NCBI GenBank assembly: GCA_051891935.1
Contig: JBJFFR010000083.1
Coordinates: 1 to 14,946 of the forward strand
From: UMGS363 sp051891935
Lineage (GTDB): Bacteria > Bacillota > Clostridia > Oscillospirales > Ruminococcaceae
DNA: 14,946 nucleotides
Reading direction: 5' to 3'
Positions 1 through 4,915 of this stretch are shown one piece after another. Both the position numbers and the translations under genes were made by a program. How positions within the stretch are numbered: the stretch's first letter is position 1; each line of letters opens with the position of its first letter. A model generated the notes under the pieces. The model ran no database searches and was not told the DNA's origin. It saw only the letters and a list, made by a program, of their open reading frames with translations.

Positions 1-2
1 CC

Positions 3-173
3 GAAATCCTCTCCGCAAAAGATTTGCAGGATATGGGATTTTCACGTTCTATGTCGTATGCCCTGTTCAATCGAGAGGACATTCCCATTATCCGCATAGG
101 TAAGCGTAAGTTTATCAGACGGGAGAGATTTATGGAGTGGCTTGCGGAGCAGGATAGAACGGACAGGGATTGA
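3..173 (+). CDS. Excisionase-like helix-turn-helix protein (3' part only)
   Basis: The frame is open from the window edge to TGA at 171-173, giving the last 56 residues of a protein whose start lies outside. It contains LSAKDLQDMGFSRSMSYAL, then RIGKRKFIRRERFMEWLAEQ. This is the layout of the MerR/excisionase-like winged HTH of small 'helix-turn-helix domain' proteins: a recognition helix followed by a wing ending in a basic R-x-F-x-x-WL segment. Such proteins control excision or accessory gene expression in integrative elements, which fits the integrase and tRNA downstream. No full-length domain can be judged because the N-terminus is missing. The DNA-binding role is inferred from family resemblance. 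Confidence 0.6.
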   Translation, partial: EILSAKDLQDMGFSRSMSYALFNREDIPIIRIGKRKFIRRERFMEWLAEQDRTDRD

Positions 174-216
174 GCTGAAATCATAACGAACGGAAATTGA
201 AAGGAGAACACATTAT

Positions 217-591
217 ATGAACGATGAAACAATGACCACACCCACAGCCGAGCCTGCTGCCGTAAAGCAGACCAAGCCCACAAAGCCGAAGCGTACCGAT
301 GAGGAGAAATTGCAGGAGTGCTATGAAAAGCGTGACAGGCTTCGGGAGCAGAAAACCGCCCACAAGAATAAGGGACAGGTGATCGACAAGAGCATTGCCG
401 AGAACAATGCGAAAATCGCAGAGCTTGAAAACAAGGAGATTCTCAAAACCATAAAGGAGAAGAAAATCTCCGCACAGGAGCTTATCGGCTTTTTGAAGAA
501 AATGCCCGAAGGCGTTACTCTTGAAAATGTTGCAAACGTGGCTTGCGGCATTGTCCTCTGCCTTTGCGCTGTTGCCTATGAACTCAATTGA
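217..591 (+). CDS. Small coiled-coil protein resembling DUF4315, mobile-element associated
   Basis: A 124-residue protein that starts at ATG 217 behind a good ribosome binding site (AAAGGAG at about 199-205). Residues 1-27 are rich in Thr, Pro, Ala and Lys. Residues 28-75 are strongly charged and heptad-like (EKLQECYEKRDRLREQK, IAENNAKIAELENKEIL), so a coiled coil is likely. Residues 76-95 (KKISAQELIGFLKKMPEGV) resemble the end of DUF4315 proteins of conjugative elements. The last 20 residues (VACGIVLCLCAVAYELN) are hydrophobic and could be a tail anchor. Alternatively the natural C-terminus was changed by the rearrangement, because the stop codon lies inside the palindrome that marks the junction with the next gene fragment. 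Molecular function is unknown; membership of the element is inferred from context. Confidence 0.55.
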   Translation: MNDETMTTPTAEPAAVKQTKPTKPKRTDEEKLQECYEKRDRLREQKTAHKNKGQVIDKSIAENNAKIAELENKEILKTIKEKKISAQELIGFLKKMPEGVTLENVANVACGIVLCLCAVAYELN

Positions 592-957
592 GATAGTCGC
601 TTGATTTCCGATGTGCGAGCCGTTCGCTTCCGCTTTGCCTTTCTGTCCTGCGTGCCACAACTGCCGATCAAGCGGAAGCTCCTGCCACGCTTCGACTTCA
701 TCAACGTAGAAATGTACCCTCACATCGTTCATATTGCCGTTATAGGTCGCACGAACATACTGCTCTGCCATTGTAGTCTGTGTGCTGACCTTAATTTCAT
801 CGGTGTTATGTACTGTGTAACCCCCGAAAGGCAGTACACGCTTGTTCGGCAATGCAATTTTATTCGGATTGTGCTTTGTCAGAAAAAATTCTTTAACTGT
901 AACACCGTTTGTGTTGTATATCCTATAGTCTGCAGGATAAGGCAGGATATGTGTATA
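583..957 (-). pseudogene. Internal fragment of an N-acetylmuramoyl-L-alanine amidase gene, both ends missing
   Basis: On the minus strand one frame is open from 957 to 583 and reads as an amidase domain: NGVTVKEFFLTKHNPNKI, then LPFGGYTVHNT with the metal-binding His of Amidase_2/PGRP-type enzymes, AEQYVRATYNGNMNDVRVHF, QELPLDRQLWHAG and NQATISIE. An intact enzyme cleaves the amide bond between muramic acid and the peptide in peptidoglycan. The similarity ends at SIE (583-585), where the frame runs into the antisense of the upstream gene, so the rest of the active site is lost. There is no ATG start: the frame opens after TAA at 958-960, and only a TTG at 852 is available. The piece lies opposite to its neighbours, which points to rearrangement. 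Amidase identity is moderately sure; the pseudogene state is quite sure. Confidence 0.6.
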
Positions 958-1343
958 TTATCAGCAATATCGGTTCATTCGGTGATGATGTGTACAAAAT
1001 CGGCATGACCCGACGTATGGAGCCTATGGATAGAGTTAATGAGTTAGGAAATGCAAGTGTGCCGTTCCCGTTTGATGTTCACGGATTGATTTTCTCGGAT
1101 GATGCTGTCGGACTTGAACATGATTTACATAGTATTTTTAATAATAAACGTGTAAATAAGGTTAATCTGCGCAAGGAATTCTTTAAAGTTTCACTTGATG
1201 AAATTGAAAAAATAGTTGATGAGCGTTGTCCTTCCGCTGAATTTAAGCGCACAGCATTGGCGGAGCAGTATAGGCAGAGTTTGACTATGTCAGAAGCGGC
1301 GTCAAAACTCGATGATGAAGATTTAGCAGAAAATTTATCGTGA
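909..1343 (+). pseudogene. C-terminal GIY-YIG (T5orf172/MUG113) nuclease domain of a DUF4041-type protein, N-terminally truncated
   Basis: The recognisable protein begins near 936 with AGYVYIISNIGSFGDDVYKIGMT, the 'GIY' and 'YIG' strands. RRMEPMDRVNELG follows with the expected arginine, then LEHDLHSIFNNKR and EFFKV, the conserved E-x-x-LH...F...R...EFF block of T5orf172 domains. This is how DUF4041 proteins end; that architecture is also known in the anti-phage membrane nuclease SNIPE. The DUF4041 and coiled-coil part is absent. The only start is TTG at 909 without a ribosome binding site, and its first 8-9 codons overlap the inverted amidase fragment. The domain looks complete, so a free nuclease domain is conceivable if expressed, but a truncated relic is more likely. 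The last 30 residues are acidic. Confidence 0.65.
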
Positions 1344-1381
1344 TTTCCGCAAAATTTGCAGTTGACTGCAAAAATTAAAAT

Positions 1382-1413
1382 CCCCCACTCGGTGTTGGCG
1401 CACCGAGCAGGGG
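1382..1413. terminator. GC-rich hairpin between the nuclease fragment and the integrase
   Basis: CTCGGTG (1388-1394) pairs with CACCGAG (1401-1407) around a 6-nt loop. The stem is extended by CCCC (1383-1386) with GGGG (1410-1413) across a small internal loop. In the minus direction the hairpin is followed by a T-rich stretch (GATTTTAATTTTT), as in an intrinsic terminator; in the plus direction no T-run follows. It may therefore insulate against minus-strand transcripts, or fold in the integrase leader. Confidence 0.4.
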
Positions 1414-1424
1414 AGAGAAGAAAG

Positions 1425-1467
1425 GGTATGCTATACCACATCTCTGACAAGATAAGTATAGCATACC
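1425..1467 (+). promoter_or_regulatory. 12-bp perfect inverted repeat in the integrase leader
   Basis: GGTATGCTATAC (1425-1436) and GTATAGCATACC (1456-1467) are exact inverted copies separated by 19 nt. They lie 30 bp upstream of the integrase start and just before its ribosome binding site (CAAGGAGG, 1481-1488). The element could be an operator, a leader hairpin, or a binding site for the recombinase or excisionase. The sequence does not decide between these. No convincing -35/-10 pair was found next to it. Confidence 0.5.
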
Positions 1468-1497
1468 TCCCAAATTATGTCAAGGAGGTATTTTTTT

Positions 1498-2598
1498 ATG
1501 AAACGAACGAACACAGCAGTCTGGATCGAAATCCGTAACCGCTGGCAGATCAACGTCCAGAAAGACGGCATACGCAAGACCTTTACTTCTTCCAAACCGG
1601 GCAAAAACGGTCAGCGTGAAGCGAATGCAAAAGCCGACCGATGGCTTGATGAGGGTATTGTTTCCGGCAGATTGACGGTGAAGAAGGTTTCCGAAGGTTA
1701 TATTGAATACCTGAAAAGCACCACATCAAAAAGTAACTGGATCCAGTATGAGGGATATTTCAAAAACTGGATAAATCCGCAGATAGGCACGGTAAAAATC
1801 GACAATTTATCCGAAATGTCGCTTCAAAAGGTTATCAACAACGGCTTTTCAAAGGGGCTTTCAAAGAAAACTCTTATGAATATCCGCGGCTGCATGATGG
1901 GATTTCTCAAATACTGCCGTAAATCCAAGCTTACCACCCTTATAGTGGAAGATCTTGCGATACCTAAAGGTGCGCCCGTTGGAGAAAAGTGCATCTTACA
2001 GCCCGAGCACATTAAGATCCTGTTTTCTTCCGACAAAACTATGTTCTGCCGCAAAGAGATCTCCGACCCATTTATAAACGCTTACCGTTTTCAGGTGGTG
2101 ACAGGTCTTCGTCCCGGAGAGCTGTTCGGACTTCAATGGAAGGATATAAGCGACGGTATAGTACATTTAAGACGGTCTATAAACGAGCTGAACGAAACCA
2201 CCAACGGTAAAAACTAGAACGCACGCCGTGATTTTGCGCTGAATATCATAAGCAGCTCCATACTTGAAGAACAGAAAAAGCTCTGCGAAGCAAGGGAATA
2301 TGAAAGCGAGTATGTTTTTGCCCGCGTTGACGGTTCACATCTAACGCAGCCGTATTACTACGAGCGCTGGAGGACGTATCGCGCACATAACGGCATTACA
2401 GCGGATGTATCGCCGTATGAACTGCGGCATACGTTTGTATCTGCCGTCAAGACATTACCGGAAGGATACCTCAAACAGCTTGTAGGCCACAGCAAGAACA
2501 TGGATACATACGGTGTGTACAGCCACCAGATGACCGATGATATGTCAAATACAGCTAAAATGGTGCAGGATGTTTTCAGAGATATTCTCACAGACTGA
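1498..2598 (+). pseudogene. Tyrosine recombinase/integrase interrupted by an in-frame TAG
   Basis: Start ATG 1498 is chosen over an in-frame ATG at 1477 because AAGGAGG (1482-1488) sits just before it. The frame would give 366 residues but meets TAG at 2215-2217 (codon 240), then continues in the same frame to TGA 2596-2598 with no further lesion. Before the stop lie the AP2-like N-terminal arm-binding region, the SAM-like core-binding domain (about 60-155) and the first catalytic Arg (R205 in VTGLRPGELFGL). After it come YELRHTF (R310), LVGHS (H331) and the nucleophile Tyr (Y341 in TYGVYSHQ). Tyr replaces the usual His of the HxxR box, a variant I recall from related Firmicute integrases. 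A single CAG or GAG to TAG change would explain the lesion. The truncated product lacks the nucleophile and should be inactive. The gene points at the tRNA-Lys 3' end, the likely attachment site. Confidence 0.88.
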
Positions 2599-2623
2599 AT
2601 ATAATTGTACAGTCAAAATTAAA

Positions 2624-2645
2624 AAGTGTGTACCCAAGTGTGTAC
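2624..2645 (+). repeat. Two direct copies of AAGTGTGTAC, 12 bp apart
   Basis: AAGTGTGTAC occurs at 2624-2633 and 2636-2645, about one helical turn apart, between the integrase stop and the tRNA-Lys attachment side. Same-face short repeats at this position are what recombinase arm-type or excisionase sites look like. Function is inferred from position only. Confidence 0.45.
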
Positions 2646-2656
2646 TTATAAAACAG

Positions 2657-2690
2657 AAAACCCCATAGAACTTCGGTTCTATGGGGTTTT
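2657..2690. terminator. Bidirectional intrinsic terminator with UUCG loop
   Basis: A perfect 15-bp stem (2657-2671 with 2676-2690) closes the stable tetraloop TTCG at 2672-2675. The stem ends in AAAA/TTTT, giving a U-run in both directions. It terminates the integrase transcript on the plus strand and, only a few nt past the CCA end, the tRNA-Lys transcript on the minus strand. Confidence 0.88.
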
Positions 2691-2693
2691 AAC

Positions 2694-2769
2694 TGGTGAG
2701 CTATTGGGGATTTGAACCCCAGACCCTCTGATTAAAAGTCAGATGCTCTGCCGACTGAGCTAATAACTC
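2694..2769 (-). tRNA. tRNA-Lys (anticodon UUU)
   Basis: The 76-nt minus-strand sequence folds as a standard cloverleaf. The acceptor stem is GAGTTAT with ATAGCTC (one T-G pair), the D stem is GCTC/GAGC with loop AGTCGGCA, and the anticodon stem is TCTGA/TCAGA with loop CTTTTAA (anticodon TTT). The variable loop is GGGTC, and the T arm is TGGGG-TTCAAAT-CCCCA. The discriminator is A and the 3' CCA is encoded (2694-2696). The 3' half lies next to the integrase and is the expected integration target of the neighbouring element. Because the gene remains complete, the attachment core should be a shared sequence restoring the tRNA 3' end. Confidence 0.97.
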
Positions 2770-2771
2770 AA

Positions 2772-2795
2772 AGTGTTGTGATCTTCTCACAACGC
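2772..2795 (-). other. Hairpin in the 5' leader of pre-tRNA-Lys
   Basis: AGCGTTGTGA and TCACAACACT (minus orientation) form a 10-bp stem with one C-A mismatch around a short loop, ending 2 nt before the tRNA. With the predicted start near 2795 the leader would be little more than this hairpin. It may assist RNase P processing or simply be a fold of the leader. Confidence 0.4.
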
Positions 2796-2801
2796 TTATT
2801 T

Positions 2802-2830
2802 ATTATATCAAATTTGATAGATTTTGTCAA
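2802..2830 (-). promoter_or_regulatory. Consensus housekeeping promoter of tRNA-Lys
   Basis: TTGACA (2825-2830) and TATAAT (2802-2807), both perfect, are separated by exactly 17 bp on the minus strand. The predicted start is near 2795. A 14-bp perfect palindrome TATCAAATTTGATA (2806-2819) occupies the spacer. The stretch 2831-2903 upstream is AT-rich and holds no further gene. Confidence 0.88.
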
Positions 2831-2903
2831 TAGGTTTTTATACTTTTGTCATTCTGCCTATATTATGTTCCGAAAAATATAAATAATTCACACTTTTTAA
2901 CTA

Positions 2904-3884
2904 TCACTTGACAAGTGCATCAACAATAGATTTGAAAAGAGGTTTACCGTTTTTGCGGTCAAAAAGTGCAAAACTGTGCCTGTAACCGTTGTCCCACCAA
3001 AGATATTTTATGCCGAGCGCATCAGCCTTGGATTTGAAATACTCAATATACTTCACACGTTCTTCCGTGTTGTTTCGGTTGACGGCACCGAATTCATTTA
3101 TCATAAGCGGAATGTTTTTGTCAGCGCAGTATTTTTTCATATATTCAAATGTAGCGTCAAGCTCTGCCGTGTTGTTAAATTCAGCCGAACCGTCTTCCTT
3201 TGCCGCAAAATCCCACGGGATATAGGAATGAACATTGACGATCACCTTGTCATCATCGGGGACTTTGAGCGAACGCATTATCTCATCCGTGCAGGCTCCG
3301 CAGTAGGTCGCAAGCACAAGATGACGGATAGCATTGTTTCCGCCGCTTGAACGTACTGTTTTAACAAAATCCATATTCAGCTTATTTACAACATCGAAAG
3401 CTTCTTCATCCGTGCAGTGCCATTCATCGGGCGCACCGTTCTTGCGCGGTTCGTTAAGTCCCTCAAAAAGCAGACGCTCACCGTAGCCGCCGAATCGCTC
3501 ACATATCTGTTCCCATATACGAACAAGGATCTCCGATGCCTTCGGATAATTCTCCTGCGATGTGTAAAGGAAATTCTCGTGATGCGTGTTGAGAATAACA
3601 AAAACGCCCCTCTTGTACGCATAGTCAACGACCTCCTGAACTCTGTCCATCCAGGCTTTGTCAATGTTAAAGTTTTCGTCAAGATGATTTGACCAGGTCA
3701 CAGGCACACGGATAACATTCAGTCCCGTTAAGATCACACCGTCAATAAGCTTCTGCGAAACCTTTGGATTGTGCCAGGATTCTTCCGATTCAAGTCCGCC
3801 GCATTTGCAGGCGTCGAGCGAGTTGCCGACATTCCAGCCTGCTGTCCATTCTTTTAAAAGCTCTGCCGAAGATATATTTCTCAT
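2904..3884 (-). CDS. Glycoside hydrolase family 5 (endoglucanase-like), no signal peptide
   Basis: A 326-residue protein starting MRNISSAELLKEW. ATG 3884 is chosen because AAGGAG lies 9 nt upstream; the longer frame to 3971 runs through a repeat unit and has no ribosome binding site. It shows the GH5 TIM-barrel landmarks in order: GWNVGNSLDA (16-25), GLNVIRVPVTW with Arg59, NTHHEN with His101/His102, GLNEP with acid/base Glu145, VNVHSYIPW with His219, INEFG with nucleophile Glu264, and LWWDNG with Trp296/297. Family members hydrolyse beta-1,4 glucans or related beta-glycans by a retaining mechanism. There is no signal peptide, dockerin or carbohydrate-binding module, so the enzyme is expected inside the cell, perhaps acting on imported oligosaccharides. 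It is monocistronic with its own promoter and has a tandem TGA-TAG stop. No clear terminator follows before the tRNA-Lys promoter. Exact substrate is not readable from the sequence. Confidence 0.92.
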   Translation of the reverse strand: MRNISSAELLKEWTAGWNVGNSLDACKCGGLESEESWHNPKVSQKLIDGVILTGLNVIRVPVTWSNHLDENFNIDKAWMDRVQEVVDYAYKRGVFVILNTHHENFLYTSQENYPKASEILVRIWEQICERFGGYGERLLFEGLNEPRKNGAPDEWHCTDEEAFDVVNKLNMDFVKTVRSSGGNNAIRHLVLATYCGACTDEIMRSLKVPDDDKVIVNVHSYIPWDFAAKEDGSAEFNNTAELDATFEYMKKYCADKNIPLMINEFGAVNRNNTEERVKYIEYFKSKADALGIKYLWWDNGYRHSFALFDRKNGKPLFKSIVDALVK

Positions 3885-3910
3885 AAAAACGTTCTCCTTA
3901 AAATTAAGTA

Positions 3911-4038
3911 GGGGATTTCCAAAGGGGAGCCCCCCTTGGGCAGTTCGTAGGTTATTATACGAAATGCTCAAAGATTGCGGCTCGGTACCGATAAATTCTT
4001 CTTTATCGGTAGTACCCTAAATCTAATCGGAAATCCCC
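3911..4038 (-). repeat. 128-bp inverted-repeat unit in the GH5 leader: MITE-like element or structured RNA
   Basis: Perfect 10-bp termini GGGGATTTCC (3911-3920) and GGAAATCCCC (4029-4038) enclose three internal hairpins. These are CCGATAAA/TTTATCGG with a 6-nt loop (3988-4009), TTCGTA/TACGAA with an 8-nt loop (3944-3963), and CCAAGGGG/CCCCTTTGG with a 4-nt loop and one bulge (about 3919-3939). As minus-strand RNA this is a closing stem with three arms, ending about 15 nt before the GH5 ribosome binding site. I see no convincing target-site duplication. The translated stretch 'RTAQGGLPFGNPL' on this strand resembles spurious ORFs I recall from dispersed repeats of gut Firmicutes, which favours a repeat element. 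Confidence 0.55.
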
Positions 4039-4041
4039 ATA

Positions 4042-4070
4042 ATTATAGCATATAAAAAACTTGTTTTCAA
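4042..4070 (-). promoter_or_regulatory. Promoter of the GH5 gene
   Basis: TTGAAA (4065-4070) and TATAAT (4042-4047) are separated by 17 bp on the minus strand. The expected start, 7 nt past the -10, falls in the GGGG at 4035-4038, the first bases of the 128-bp inverted-repeat unit. The -35 overlaps the short hairpin downstream of trpA. Confidence 0.75.
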
Positions 4071-4072
4071 GT
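4054..4072 (-). terminator. Short hairpin with T-run after trpA (weak terminator)
   Basis: On the minus strand ACTTG-AAAA-CAAGT is followed by a run of T, 41 nt past the trpA stop. The stem is only 5 bp, so termination would be partial. The same bases carry the -35 of the GH5 promoter. No better terminator is visible between trpA and GH5. Confidence 0.35.
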
Positions 4073-4113
4073 GGGCTAAACGTTTAATGAGAAAAGAAAA
4101 ATCGTAAACTTTT

Positions 4114-4902
4114 TTAATTCATTGCCTCTTTGAGCGACTTTGTGAATTCGCCGACCTTTTCAGCACTGTCCTTTCCGTACTGTGCAACGAGCTTTACAAC
4201 TGCGCTTCCAACGATAACGCCGTCGCAGTAGCCGCTCATTGTTTTAGCCTGTTCGGGCGAAGAGATGCCGAAGCCGACCATAGCAGGGATCCTGCAGCTT
4301 TTCTTGATCTCGCTGAAAAAGCTGTCAAAATCAGTCGAGAAGCTGCTTCTTGTACCCGTTACACCGTTTGAAGAAACGCAGTAGAGGAAGCCCTCTGCCT
4401 GTGATGCGATCGCATTGATCCTTTCGTGCGAAGCAGGAGTTACCAAGCTGATCGGGATAATGCCGTTTGCCTTTGCATAGGGGAGTATCTCATCTCTTTC
4501 CTCGTATGGCAGATCGGGAACGATAACTCCGTCTATTCCTGTTTCCTTGCAGAGCTCAAAAAACTTCTCCGTTCCGTAACGGAAAATCGTGTTTATGTAC
4601 ATCATAAGCACAAGCGGCTTGTCCGTCTGAACACGGAGCCTTTTAACAAGCTCAAATATCGTGTTAAGATTAGTTTTACCTGTGGAAAGCGACCTTAAGC
4701 TTGATTCCTGAATGGTCTTTCCCTCTGCGATAGGATCGGAGAACGGTACGCCCAATTCAATAATATCAGCGCCGTTGTCAAACATTGTAAGTACAAGCTT
4801 TTCCGTTGTGTCAAGCGACGGATCGCCTGCTGTTATAAAAGTGATAAGTGCTTTTTTGCCTTCTTCACGAAGCTTTGAAAGGCAAGCATCTATTCTGTTC
4901 AT
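4114..4902 (-). CDS. trpA: Tryptophan synthase alpha subunit
   Basis: A 262-residue TIM-barrel enzyme that splits indole-3-glycerol phosphate into indole and glyceraldehyde 3-phosphate; the indole is channelled to TrpB in the alpha2beta2 complex. The start is ATG 4902, giving MNRIDACLSKLREEGKKAL, because AAGGAGG overlapping the trpB stop (TAAGGAGG) lies 8 nt upstream; an ATG at 4938 inside trpB is not needed. Visible motifs are LITFITAGDPS (19-29), ELGVPFSDP with catalytic Glu49 and Asp56, and the phosphate-binding VSSNGVTGTR (176-185). At the position of the second catalytic acid, usually Asp60 in 'DGPxIQ', this protein has Glu60 in AEGKTIQ, and the following Pro is Lys. Length is normal for the family. 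It is last in the trp operon, 13 nt after trpB. Confidence 0.96.
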   Translation of the reverse strand: MNRIDACLSKLREEGKKALITFITAGDPSLDTTEKLVLTMFDNGADIIELGVPFSDPIAEGKTIQESSLRSLSTGKTNLNTIFELVKRLRVQTDKPLVLMMYINTIFRYGTEKFFELCKETGIDGVIVPDLPYEERDEILPYAKANGIIPISLVTPASHERINAIASQAEGFLYCVSSNGVTGTRSSFSTDFDSFFSEIKKSCRIPAMVGFGISSPEQAKTMSGYCDGVIVGSAVVKLVAQYGKDSAEKVGEFTKSLKEAMN

Positions 4903-4915
4903 TGATCTTTCCTCC

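Noticed and set aside
2215..2217. TAG as a translated pyrrolysine or recoded codon
   Set aside because: Integrases do not use pyrrolysine, no PYLIS-like context was recognised, and a single nonsense mutation in a decaying element is simpler.
3885..3971. Upstream extension of the GH5 frame by 29 residues
   Set aside because: It runs through the inverted-repeat unit, has no ribosome binding site, and shows no hydrophobic signal peptide. ATG 3884 has AAGGAG at good spacing.
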